This document shows, piece after piece, positions 20,291 to 30,997 of a DNA stretch of 43,224 bases. How positions within the stretch are numbered: position 1 is the first letter of the stretch; every line of letters starts with the position of its first letter. The stretch is from assembly GCA_905221605.1 (NCBI GenBank), contig CAJNDS010000450.1, positions 93,828-137,051 of the forward strand, written 5' to 3'. The notes beneath the pieces were generated by a model. It did not search any database, was not told where the DNA came from, and saw only the letters and a list, made by a program, of their open reading frames with translations. The position numbers and the translations under genes were made by a program. Origin of the DNA: Symbiodinium natans. Lineage: Eukaryota > Sar > Dinophyceae > Suessiales > Symbiodiniaceae.

Positions 20291-21979
20291 GGTTTGCACT
20301 TCAAGCTCGGCCCTTCCACATTCCTTGCATCGTCACGGCAAGTGGTTACACCAGGTAAATCAGCCAGGACATGGGATGCTACATCCAAAGGCCCCAAGGT
20401 CCAAACGCAACCATCGATCGCAAGAGAAGAAACTCGTTTAGTGCTGGGCAAGCATCACCTTATTTCACAACACCGGTCGTTCTTGTTGGAGGTTAGCAAG
20501 CTAGGTCTATGCTTCTGAACTTCCAGGCTTTGAAGCCTAGGCATGGGGATTTAGGAGGAAGTCGATTCACGTGGAGATCACGTCGGAGCAACCACCGAAG
20601 ATACCATCCACAAACAGTTTACATGCACACACACACACACACACAATCTACATGAAGCTCAGCAATGCCTAAGCACGAAACCAAAGTAACTAAGTCACCC
20701 GCCCAAATCCAATATCGATGCCGACAAATCAACAGATGTAAGGTGGTGTGTGGTTTGGAAGCCATCCCATCGAGACGTGCCAAGTGCGATTGGAAGAGAC
20801 CTTATGAGAAAAGTACAACCAATAGAATGTTGGAACGTCAGAAGTTGCGCAATCCAGGCCAGAAAAAACAGAAGGTACGAGAACATTGTTGTTCGTCATC
20901 TTTTGCATTTTTCCCAAGCAATGTGCCAACGCAAAAAGTGCCTATCGTGCGGAGCAAGCAGGGGTAGGGAAATCCTGTTTCGCGACACACGCTGCCTGGA
21001 CCATGATGTGTGTTGTTTTTCGAAGCCTGCTCAGCAATTTATAACAAGGGGACCACAGGACCCAGGGACAGGACCAGGGCCGGAAACGGCGATTTTAACC
21101 AGCAAATTCTCCTCGCCCACGTCACCTGGTCTGCTGACTCCCACATCCATAGGGAATCGTCCAGAGCATCCTCTTGCGGAGAATTCCTCCGAGAATCCCT
21201 GGATTGCCCACCACTAATCTAGAGAATACCACTCGTGGAGTGCCCGCCACAGATTCCAGCAGAGAATGCTACGCCCAAGCATCAGAGTATCGTGGAGTGC
21301 TCACACCCCAATTCCACAGAGGATCGCTCGTGGAGTGTCAAAAAAGCTTGTAGAGTGCAGAGAACCCTGCAGAAAAGTCCCGAGAGCCAAGCGCAGGAAT
21401 CCCACAGCCGGAGATCCCGCAGAGAATCTCGAGAGTACTCCACCCCCCCCAAGATATCCCAATACCGTGTGGCGCAGAGAATCCCTGGAGCACCAGCTCA
21501 GGGTGCGGATGTTCGACATAGCTTTTCTGTTACAGGGCCCCAAACCATTTAACGCTCTACTGGTAACCCCCTGAGCCCCCAGCCTCGTGGCCCCGTTCCT
21601 GAAGTTCTTGGGCCAGAGCGACCATTGGCTGCCTCAACTAGGTGCAGGGCTTGGAAGCGGGGTTGCGCTTTAAATGACTTAAACTTGGGCTTTGCATCTG
21701 AAGTGCAATTCCCAAAGGACGAGACATGCGTACACTCACTATTCTTTCTATTTCAACAACATACATGCACGTACCAATAGCAGCCTAATATGAACCCTAG
21801 CTCATATCACATATGAGAGCCGGATGAGGCTCTCTTCCATGGCATGGAACCTTGCGGGAAGCAAGGCTTTGCCTGCTCATAAGAGCTGAGGCGGCCTAGG
21901 TTAGGGCAACGAAAACTTACAGGATTCGGGTTTGCGTCAAAGCAGGGCAGGAACTGAACTTCGAGCACGGCCACACGTC
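20291..21979. other. Intron holding degenerate GAGAATCCC-type repeats
   Basis: From about 21140 to 21500 the sequence repeats variants of GCAGAGAATCCC and GTGGAGTGC every 20 to 40 bases. The same vocabulary recurs at 3770-3860 and 33238-33560. An expected QPFLALGLxL-like segment joining the first two enzyme exons was not located. Confidence 0.5.
20629..20645. repeat. CA microsatellite
   Basis: About eight CA dinucleotides. Confidence 0.95.
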
Positions 21980-22015
21980 CCCGCGGGAGCCGTTCACCAC
22001 GATAGCGATGCGCAT
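21980..22015 (-). CDS. Glycosyltransferase gene, N-terminal exon (GSRGDV)
   Basis: From an ATG at 22015 the frame reads MRIAIVVNGSRGDV. This is the N-terminal strand and loop of Glyco_transf_28/GT1 enzymes, normally MRIxxxxxGSRGDVQP; the GSRGDV loop lies near the acceptor and sugar site. An AG acceptor with pyrimidine tract (CCGCAG|GG) sits two bases before the ATG and could be a cis or spliced-leader trans-splice site. The frame stays open to a GTAAGT at 21920, but residues after GDV do not resemble the family, so the exon probably ends near GAC|GTG. Confidence 0.65.
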
Positions 22016-22458
22016 CCCTGCGGGGCAGCTGAGCGGAGCAGACTTGTGGTGACTTGAAGGCAGACTGGCGTCCTACAGATAGCAATCCACCCCCCCAATC
22101 CCAGTTGTCCTCAAACACACCACCAAGATACCAGCTCAAGCACTGTAACACCTTGTGTTTGCGGTGTAGGACTTAGAGAAGTGGTCGAGCTGCATTGTGT
22201 TTGACCCTACAAACAACTGTATTCTCAGATCAGATTGCGCAACTTCCTTCTGATCGGATCACGCTGAGAAAGCCGAGCTGTAAAGGCCGTTACGCACGCC
22301 AACAATGCACCTGCTTGCACCACCACCCGTTTTCCATGCTTCCCGCGGATACATCTGAGACCGGTACCTTTCCAAATCTGCAAACAAAATCAGATCAGCT
22401 TCCAGGAAACCTCTGAAATGCAAAGAAACCGCTCAAAGAATTCATTTTGCAGCATATG

Positions 22459-22499
22459 GGAGCGAGAGAGAGAGACAGAGACCGAGAGAGACAGAGACG

Positions 22500-22546
<47 letters not shown>

Positions 22547-22652
22547 CGAGAGAGAGCGAGAGAGAGAGAGAGAGAGAGCGCGACTGAGAGAGAGAGAGAT
22601 TGAAGAGAGGGAGAGAGTGAGTGAGTGAGTGAGAGAGAGAGAGACACAGAGA

Positions 22653-22683
<31 letters not shown>

Positions 22684-22723
22684 TGAGAGAGAAAGAGAAA
22701 GAAAGCGAGAGAGAGAGAGAGAG
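22459..22723. repeat. GA microsatellite, long purine tract
   Basis: About 265 bases of GA dinucleotides with interruptions, 440 bp upstream of the glycosyltransferase ATG on the minus strand, where it reads as CT. Confidence 0.97.
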
Positions 22724-23195
22724 CCGTAATCAAGCAAAAGCCTTTTCACGTCTCCCAACTTTCATGCTTGAGCAGACAAAAACTCTCCAATCTCTACGGA
22801 TCGGAAGGTGGAATCCAAAACCGCCAAGCGCCAAAATCCCGTCGAACTGGTTGTTCAGACTGTAACTCTATGGAAAACCCTCGAAAAACTCGCGCTCAAT
22901 TTCCTCAAAGGAATTGTCATTTGCTTTACACCATTCAAGAATTTTTCATACCCCTAGCCTTTTCAACTCAAAGCTATGTTCGCAAGACACCAAGCCCCTA
23001 TGCAGCAACTCGTCACGCTTAATAAGCCGTGAGAGCATAAGCATGGGGTCATCAATTGTCGACCGCCCATCTGCCCTGAACCTCACACTTCCAAGAACTA
23101 GCAGCCCGGATCCGACTTCCTACAGAAAGGCAGGGAGCCCCTAAAACCTAAACCTTAAACCCTAAATCCTTCTTAGGGGAAAAAATGACCTCCTG

Positions 23196-23216
23196 GCCTC
23201 GCCACGATGGCGAGGC
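23196..23216. repeat. Short perfect hairpin
   Basis: Nine-base arms GCCTCGCCA and TGGCGAGGC around a 3-base loop, no T tract. Not called as a terminator. Confidence 0.6.
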
Positions 23217-23260
23217 TGGAGCACTGACCTGTGGGCGCAAGATTCGAGGTTCTTATTGTG

Positions 23261-23390
23261 CTGACAAATTGGGATGTTCCCCCTTACACTAAGAGTCCTT
23301 AATAGGGTTTAGGATTTAGGGTTTAGGCTTAGGGGGTACTAGAACCCCTATGAAGGACTGTGAGTAAGGGGGAACATCCCAACTGACCAC
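23261..23390. mobile_element. Short MITE-like element with TIRs and imperfect 8-bp TSD
   Basis: The element is 23269-23382. Termini of about 38 bp are inverted copies: the outer 18 bases (TTGGGATGTTCCCCCTTA) match perfectly, the inner part with small indels. Flanking octamers CTGACAAA and CTGACCAC agree at six of eight positions. The centre is a TTTAGGG-like run. The left end resembles 16926-16965, so this is probably a small family. It shares the TTGGG start with the element at 5019. Confidence 0.7.
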
Positions 23391-24596
23391 GGTTTAGGAT
23401 CCTCTGCTCTGGGTCGGAAAAGAAGAGGAACTCTTTATGCACGAAACCAAAGCTGCCTCGAGTAACACGGGAGCATTCGAAAGTCAAAGTGTCCCCCGAC
23501 AATTTCGAAGTGGAGATGCCCTCTGGCTACAACCCAACTCCAAGGGCAGGCATGTTGTTCTTTCCGGAGTGTGGCAGACCCCAATTTTCAAACGGCGAAT
23601 AGCCTGCATAGACGAGGTGTGCGCACACGCGGCAAGATACACTCACGCTGCTTCTTTCTTTGCCCTAACCTTGAAACCCAAGCTGCACCCGGAAAGCCCA
23701 AAAACACGAGTCGCTATCAAGTCGCGGGCTCCAAACCCCGAGAACAGGGCACCAGAGGCAGCGTCACCTTGCGTTGCTTATGGGCTGCCTTTTTGGAAAT
23801 CCTAGATCCCCCATGATTTCGGGTTGAGCCTGAGCCTCAAACCCTCAAGGGCCCGGAGGGCAACCTGACCTTCTAACACCAGAGCATCGCCCCCCAGGAC
23901 ACTGTCAGCCTCGAACTCAGACGCTGTGTCGAACTTCAGGAGGCCGATTTGTGAGGTAAAGGTGTCGGAAAAGCTTATCTATGGGTCGGGAGATGGGCAG
24001 ATATGCGCCAGTCGATTTGCCTGATGTTCGGGCATTTCAGAGCTGGAGTTGTAGTTTCTGAGACGCGATAGGTTATGTTCATAGTTTCTGAAGCGGGAGC
24101 TGATAACATAGTTCCCCAGGCATCTAAACGGCCTGGTTCTGAATCGCGGATGGTTCCCGATTCCTGGAGCGTTCCAAATCTTCCAACTCCTTGCAAAACC
24201 CAAAGCTGAGGACTTGGTTCGGCCCTATCAACAAAAACATAAAGGCTCTAAGCCGCACAAATTGAATCACAAAGCCTTTCAAACTCCAGACCCTGCCTTG
24301 GACACACCATCTTCAGGCACCATAGGTAGGCTTGTGCTCGACCTGAGATCGGACGTTTTTTGGTGGCTTCAGGCGTCTATGGGCTTCCGAGCTCCCCCGG
24401 TCACCCCCTGTGCCCGAAAGGATTTGAACGCGCCGAACTGAGATTTTAGGCAACAAAGGCCGTGAATGCGATGAAAGCTCCTAATTCCCCTGATCTCTAC
24501 AGCAACTTTGCCGATCCACTTTCCAGGAACACAGGCATCACACCTTGCACGTTGTCTTCTTCACGTACCGGGCTATTCGAGCCAGGGCTGTGCAGC
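23391..24596. other. No supported feature
   Basis: 1.2 kb with scattered frames. A minus-strand 36-nt candidate at 23647-23682 (LGFKVRAKKEA, GTGCAG acceptor, GTGAGT donor) is too short to support. Confidence 0.5.
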
Positions 24597-25206
24597 ACCA
24601 ACCAATAGAAAACCAAGAACAACCAATAGAAAAACAATAAAAACCAATCGAAAACCAATAAAAACCAATGGAAAACAAAAAAACCAATAAACACAAATAA
24701 AAACCAATAGACAACCAATGAAAACCCATAGAATACCAATAGGAAACCAATAGAAAACCAATAGAAAGCCAATGAAAACCAATAGATAACCAATAGAAAA
24801 CCAATGAAAACCTATAGAAAACCAGTAGATAAACAATAGAAAACCAATCGAAAACCGAGAGAAAACCAACAATTCTATGGGTCTTTGTTTGCTTTTTATT
24901 TGCTTTCTATTAGTTTCTATGAGTTTTTCTATTGGTTTTAATTGGTGTTCTATTGGTTTTCTATTGTTTTTTACTGGTTTTTAATGGTTACCTATTGGCT
25001 TTCATTGGCTTTCTATTGGTTTTCTATTGGTTTGTATTGGTTTTTAATGGTTTTCTATTGTTGTTGATTGGTTTTTCTTGGTTTTCCATTGCTTTACTTG
25101 ATTTTTGTTGGTTTAGGGTTGGTTTTCCATTGGTTTTTATTGTTTTCTTACTTGTTTTTGTTGGTTTTCCATAGGTTTATATTGATTTTTATTGGTTTTC
25201 TATTGC
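24597..25206. repeat. Large inverted tandem repeat of AACCAATAGAA
   Basis: The left half (to about 24870) repeats AAAACCAATAGAA-like units of 10 to 12 bases. The right half (from about 24890) repeats the complement, GGTTTTCTATTGG. The roughly 20-base centre is not repeated. The transcript of either strand could fold into a long imperfect hairpin. Frames rich in YWFSIGFLLVF on either strand are artefacts. Confidence 0.93.
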
Positions 25207-27394
25207 TGGGAAGGTCAGGTTCAAAACGAAGGACTATGGGGGGCAAGATCAAACCGGGCCGTCGTATCACCTTCGGTCACCCAACCTCCACCTGCCATTG
25301 CTTCCAGGCACGTCAGCTGTCAAATGTTGAAAACAAGGTTGTGATCCGCTGGGGCTCCCCCGTGAATGCAACTCAGATTCCCTGGGTGAGCAAAGAATCG
25401 GACTCGCCAGCTAAGCTTCAAGGAACCCCAGTCTACAAGTTTTTCAACAGGCGTGGGCCGTCGCCTTGCCCCCGTGATGGCACCGTGAAGCAAAGTGCCG
25501 ACAAGTGACTTGGATGGCTCCAGCTTCGAGAGATCCAGGAATGAAGGCGAGGATGCGTCAACAGGGTCGTCTTGATCCTGATGTTTGAAGCAGTGTACTA
25601 ATGTTTTATGAAACGAAACATTTGTTCTACAAGAGATGAGAAGAGTGTATAGGGTGGCCTTCGGGCCATCGTGGGGGGGAAGGCAAGCTATTGTTACGCA
25701 TTGAGCATGCGATGCATTCACGTGCTCTCGGTGCTGTGTTGGTGGATAACACATTCTCACTCGGATTCATTCTCACTCGGATCCGGAAAGTACTGCATGT
25801 GACACATTGCAAGGCGCATAATTACCCTCTCCAGCCAGGGTTCGAACCTCAAGGGCGAAACCCAAACGCCCCAACTGAGACACAAAGTGACCCCCTCTTG
25901 AAGGTCGCCATTCCATGCCATTCCGGCAGAGCATCCTAAACACCCCCCAAAAAAGCCTTTCATTCGAAGCCACTCCAAGCCGTACATGGGCCCCAGATTC
26001 CTTATTTCATTTTGAACCCTAAACCCTAAACCCTAAACCCGAAGTCCTAAGTTCCATGCCGTTGGGGCACCAACGCATCGAAGTCAAAGCCCATGAGGTG
26101 CGAAGCCGTGGGCACGCGCCTCACCGGCGAGCCCCGGACCTGCCAAAATTCTTAAAGTGGGATTTAGGGTTTAGGGTTTAGGGGGATGGTGGGATGGCCC
26201 CTGAGGTGGTGCCGGTATACCGGTGGCATACGAAGTTCTCAAGCTCTGGCTTGTTTGGGGTGGGTTGAAAGGTTCCGCTTCTCCCTCGTGAGAGCCCTTT
26301 ATTGGTGGCCGCACTCCTCAGTTTCAGTCAGAAGGAGGGTAGGGCCTGTGAGACGGGGTTGGGGTTTAAGGGGTTAGTTAGGTTCAAAAAAGTGGGATCA
26401 AGGGTATGCACTCTCTGCGCTGTGGATTGGGCTCGGGTATGGAAGGTTTAGGGGCTTTGATTGTACGATCTTCTGGCTCACCTATGGCTTGGTCGGGGTG
26501 GCTGCGAGTATGATGGGCTTAAGAATAGAGAAGCCACAAGAAAAGTCTGAGTTCCACTCGTGGAAACAGATGTCTCTTCATAGTTTCCGTAGGTGCAACA
26601 ATAAACACGCGGTTGCCTTATGGAGTCTTTTGCTGTGGTGCGAACTGAACTAGGGGCGTCTAGGTTTTTCCAATGCGGCTAAGTGCCTATGTCTTCGGGG
26701 AATGGAGGCGATGCTCGTACGTAGGCACTTCCACCTTTGCCGGCTCTATTACCGCGTGCCCACAAAAGATGAAAGCCTACTGCCTTGCAACACTTGCAAG
26801 TACAATAAGTTGCGAAGGATGTAGGCAGAAGTTGTAGGAGTCGCCTGTGGTGTGAGCTCGTCGCATGTGTCGGGCCTGGGCCGCGAGAGCCCAAAGCCAA
26901 GTGCCAAGCAACCGAAATACACCAGAAAACCCGCCCCAAACAACTATGAAATTAGAAGCACGAATTGATGTCATGTGGAATCGGTTGCCAAGCTTATGCC
27001 ACAGCCTCAAACTTCAACCACTATAGACACTGTAGCTTAGCTTAGTTTACACCACAAGGCCTATATCTTGGACCTGGATCCTGTAAAAAGGGTTTCTGCG
27101 GCCACTGATGTAGTTGTTGAGGCTCCGGCCATGGTCACCCCCACCACCAAAAAAGGACCAAAGATGGATCTCTGACATGTCAAAGGGTTGTAGGCATCCG
27201 AGTTTTGGGCACCGCTTCTATCTGGAGCCGCCTTGTCGAGCTGCTTCCCTATTGCTGTAGGCCCACGGTGAGGTCACGAAAAATGAGCTGATTCTAACAG
27301 ACCAACATGCAGAGTCCTAAGTTGAGCATGAAGCCTAGTGTAGTGGGTTTGCCTGGCACATGTAAATCACCTTGAACAAAACCTTAAAACTTAC
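25207..27394. other. Mostly unassigned sequence
   Basis: Contains the tRNA-like segment and TTTAGGG tracts at 26015-26041 and 26160-26186. Both strands between 25320 and 25560 have open, somewhat protein-like frames; neither is recognised. Confidence 0.5.
25826..25895 (-). repeat. tRNA-like (SINE-like) segment
   Basis: On the minus strand a GTCTCAGTTGGGG box, resembling a pol III A box or tRNA D arm, is followed about 33 nt later by GAGGTTCGAACCC, a good B box or T arm. Between them GGGCG and CGCCC could pair as an anticodon-type stem but with a 9-nt loop. No proper acceptor stem. A decayed tRNA or tRNA-derived SINE is likelier than a working tRNA. Confidence 0.35.
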
Positions 27395-27443
27395 CGTTCC
27401 AAACCCAACCCGCGGGCCCCACAGCCTTTCTGAGTTTTCCGTT
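27395..27443 (-). CDS. Candidate exon, unrecognised
   Basis: A 49-nt stretch between a strong acceptor (GCTCTGCAG|AAC) and a canonical GTAAGT donor, reading NGKLRKAVGPAGWVWN. The splice signals are good, but so short an open frame carries little weight alone. Confidence 0.3.
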
Positions 27444-28609
27444 CTGCAGAGCGATTGCATGTCCAACCAGACTCCGCCGCGAACCCGACTTCCAAGCCCT
27501 GGAAGTATCTGGGTGCTGCACGTGATGTGCCGGGCAAGGGCTGACAGGTTCGGGGCCGTCTCTATTCGCTCAATCTCGGCGGCCTGTTAAATGGAGTTCA
27601 AGGACTGGACAAGTGCGTGGATTTCATACCCGTACGGCTGTTGAGGGATGTAAGGCTGAAGGGCATTGAGCAGGTTCTGAGTTGCAAGGGTTGTCTGATC
27701 CTACTTGTCGGCTTCCGGCGAGCATGGGCTGAACCCTTGAAAACGCCTCTCGGTGCCGGATTCGGCGATTGCTGGAGGCCCTCTTCACGGGAAGCGCCTT
27801 GAAGCCGAGAGGGCTCACTTGTGAGGGTTTTGTGACATCTTCCAGGTGTCCCTTCTGACATCTCTGATGTGCTATCATAGATTTGCTGCCCGAAGATGCC
27901 TCGGATCACCTGTGACATCTCCGGGGCTCCGGGGCTTCTGCAGGACAATCCCTTCTTGGGTCAAGGCTTCTGAACTGTGCACTGAGCATTCACGGAAATT
28001 CTCCTGCAAGTTGCCGGAGCATCGTCATTGGCTTTGCCTCAGCCCAACTCAAGTAAGGTCTCAGTCTCGGTGTCAAAGAGCTTTGGCTTCCAGTGCGACG
28101 GGTTAATGTTCGGAAGAATGCTGCGAGTAGCTTGCGACCTCCGCCCTTTAGTCGCTTGGGTGTGTATGTGCAGACTACGGGTGGAGATTTGACGTAGCGA
28201 CTGCTCGACTACCCCCCCCCCCCCCTGGTACAATAGGGTACAGGGCACCACAAGATCCCCCTACACAAGCAAAACAAGCATGTCTATGGCGCCTCCTTCA
28301 CTTTTCAGCCCTTTCCCGCGAGGCAACCTTTAAAAAACACTCAAAGAGGCTCCAAAAGACTCCAGAAGACTCCAAAAAGACTCTCATCTTCCGAGTGGCA
28401 AAGAGGAGTCGGCGCATCCAGCTCATTGCAGGCGCGCAGCGTGCGGGAGCTGAACTTGGCCATGGAGGTGCCTCCCCGGTCAAATCTGAGTCAAACGAGA
28501 TGCGTTGTGCGCGAAGAAATGGGCCCCAAATAGCACTTCTGGCAATATCCCGCCGACTCATACGTGCCTCGACCCCTCAATTCTCCAAGGCACCCGCAGA
28601 CAACCTCAC
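27444..28609. other. Unassigned; possible minus-strand exon near 27800-27930
   Basis: A minus-strand frame includes APEMSQVIRGIFGQQIYDST after a CCTGCAG acceptor, protein-like but unrecognised. Poly-C run at 28212. Confidence 0.35.
28212..28225. repeat. Poly-C run
   Basis: Fourteen C in a row. A similar shorter run lies at about 29126-29138. Confidence 0.95.
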
Positions 28610-28731
28610 CTTTTTTGCCACCCGGGTCTTCCCAAGGCTTCCGGACTGTCCAAATCAATGTTGCAAGTGTTGCCTTCTTCGGCTATGCTCTTCCCACACA
28701 CCTCCACCCACATCAGACCCAAATCACCTCT
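28610..28731 (-). CDS. Candidate exon, unrecognised
   Basis: A 122-nt stretch after TCTTGCCACAG| and before AAAAAG|GTGAGG. It reads RGDLGLMWVEVCGKSIAEEG, then NTCNIDLDSPEALGRPGWQK. Good canonical splice signals at both ends and a mixed, soluble-protein composition make this one of the better orphan exons. No family recognised. Confidence 0.48.
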
Positions 28732-29309
28732 CTGTGGCAAGAACCTTGCTGCACTGTTTGACGCGGATTTGGACTCGTATTGTAGTTGAAGAAGGTTCTT
28801 CTCCTTCTCTCCCGTCTCCTTCACTTTCTTTTGGGCATGAAAAGGAGCATGGCGACAAACATTTAATATGTTTTCCCCAATTCACATCCCGAAGATCAGC
28901 CTCCGAGCCGGGCATGGGAGACACGGCCAATGTTTTGCCAACTCAAAGTCCGAAAGGCTTTCGGACGCTCTCTCTCTCTCTCTGTACTTCTGTCCGCTTC
29001 TTCTTCTCGTTCATGTCTGTGTGCTCTTAGGGAAACATCCACGAACAAGAGAGCAATAACAACCCTTTGGAAGACAGGAGGAGCTTAATGCAGAAGGGAT
29101 CTTTGGTCGTCATGGCCTCGATCACCCCCCCCCCCCTTTGAGCACTAAGGCTCAAACGGACTTCCAGAGTTCCACGGTTGCGTGGCAGAGGTGGAATTCC
29201 AAACAAGCAAGGTCCGCCTAGGCGTTCGAGGGAGCCAAAGGAGCCGAAGGACTTCATCTTTGACCTGGCGGTGTGGGGGCTGCGAGCTGATGACTGCTGA
29301 TGTGCCCAC

Positions 29310-29414
29310 CTTTGTCACCGGAGACTCGCCCTGACACGAGGATTGATGACCCGGAATTGCAGGATACATTCGTATCTCAGGGCTTTCTGGTAGCTTTTGG
29401 TTCACATCGGAGCC
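29310..29414 (-). CDS. Candidate exon, unrecognised
   Basis: Exactly 35 codons in phase 0 at both ends, from CATTGAAG|GGC to AAG|GTGGGC. It reads GSDVNQKLPESPEIRMYPAI, then PGHQSSCQGESPVTK. The composition looks like a hydrophilic linker. It may belong to the same transcript as 28610-28731. Unrecognised. Confidence 0.4.
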
Positions 29415-30567
29415 CTTCAATGGCTTGAGCGGTCATGCTTTTTCGGTTTGACAGTCAGCTTTATGCCAACTCTCGTCACCCCCTCTTCGGTCGGTCCTCT
29501 GCTCCTGCTATGAATCTGGTTCCCGAAACAGATGCAGCTTGGACTTCAGTCGCTTGCAAAATATGAAGGTTTGAGTGTGATGGCATTGAGCCTATTTTGA
29601 GGTCACCTTATTTCAGGCCATTCTCCAACCCTTCCCTCGGCCCTTTTGATGCGGATCTGTCTGAAACAGTGGGACTCCCTCGGAGCAAAAACTGAAGCCG
29701 AGGATCAACTTGTTTCTTCGTGCTCACCGTTTCGGGCTTTTGGCATTGTACCCACAAGCCATCCAAAACAAACTTTTGAAATGCCGCCCATCCAAGACTT
29801 GTGACTTGACAATTCTAGATGTTTCCCGGAAACATGACATTCAACTTTGAAGGTTGAACCGTCCCTTTGGCCGACAATAAAACGGCAGCGCGATGCGATC
29901 CCCCACGCTTCAAATCCCAGAATCCATCTTTCTTATCCCTCCCTACAACAAACACATACGGGTTTAGGGCTTAGAGGCTTAGGGTTTGGCAAAAGACACA
30001 TTTCCCAGGAACAAGCCATACAGAGAATGCCAATACATCCAATTCGCCACGGCTTCCTGGGACCCCCCCGTTTTGGGACAGAAACCCTCTTGCCTCCTTT
30101 CCTGTCCGTGGGCCGGCCCGGCTGCCGAGGCGGCGCGCGCAAGCGTTTACAATTAGACACGCTTTTACCAACGTCCTTTAGAAACTGGTTTCGGGGGCTT
30201 AGCGGCTTGTGATCTGTTAATATTAGTTAGAATTTCTAAGTTCATACAACCAGGCAATCTCCCAGTTTATGCCCGAACTTGTCGAAAAACGCGGCAGCCT
30301 ACCTGCCTCTTCGTCTTAGCAAGATGCAGTTTGCACACCCCTTCCGGCCGTATGCCCACCGTGCGCCTCGCTGACAACGACAGCTTCGATGGTAGGGAGG
30401 TTGCTCTCTCCTTGGGTCGTGCAATGCTTGTCCCCATGTGCTGCGGTTGTCCCCTGTAGTCGTGTTGTCACGTGAGGTTCACAAGTGTCACATCGGGATC
30501 GGCAGCCGGAACACCACCTCATCTGACAACAGCAAGCGACGCCCTTCGCGTACCCGGAATCTGCAAG
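29415..30567. other. No supported gene
   Basis: Only a TTTAGGG-like tract at 29960-29990 and scattered frames. Confidence 0.5.
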
Positions 30568-30718
30568 CCTATAATTGCCCCAACTGCAGGAACCATGCAG
30601 AACCTTTAGCTCGTCGCCTCCACGGGCGAGTCCCCCGTCCAGCCGGCAAGGGTGGTGCCCATGGCTGGCGAACGACTGAGATGGAGGAGGAGGAGGAGGA
30701 GGAACTCTCAAAGCCCCT
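30568..30718 (+). CDS. Candidate plus-strand exon, weak
   Basis: The plus frame includes AYNCPNCRNHAEPLARRLHG with a CPNC pair and ends in a glutamate run before CCCCT|GTGAGT. It is the only plus-strand candidate with a canonical donor. The opposite strand is also open (serine run), so this may be chance. Confidence 0.2.
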
Positions 30719-30926
30719 GTGAGTGGGGCATAGAACTTGCAGGGCCACAGATTTCAAGCTTCCCAAACCCAAGCCGATGGACAGGACATGACAGGACCAA
30801 CTGGGTGGCACGTGGTTGATGGCTGAGCCGATGTATCGGGATAGGGTTCTTGGTGTTTGTAGTCGTCTGTGCCTCTGGCTGGGGAGTCGTTCTACGCCTA
30901 ATTCTCTCCTACTTTCTCCTACTTAC

Positions 30927-30997
30927 TTCTCCTCGATCCTTGATTTCGTCATCTCAAGCAATGAAGCCAGATGGCTCTGGGGCCGGAGTGCGGATGA
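30927..30997 (-). CDS. Candidate exon, unrecognised
   Basis: Starts after GTCGCAGCAG| and ends at a canonical GTAAGT. Frame SSALRPQSHLASLLEMTKSR then IEE. Helical and hydrophilic at the end. It may join the open stretch at about 31300-31470 (minus), which includes GEFRAEVPNELRAGCCKRPE. Confidence 0.33.

Noticed and set aside
22390-22758. Ser/Leu-rich and Arg/Glu-rich frames of up to 122 codons
   Set aside because: Translation of the GA microsatellite.
23196-23216. Hairpin as a terminator
   Set aside because: No T tract and a eukaryotic setting; just a small palindrome.
24497-25174. Frames rich in YWFSIGFLLVF resembling a membrane protein
   Set aside because: Translation of the AACCAATAGAA tandem repeat; the same peptide style appears on both strands.
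28395-29030. 211-codon plus-strand open frame
   Set aside because: Antisense to a better minus-strand exon (28610-28731). Its composition changes along its length and ends in a CT-rich run.
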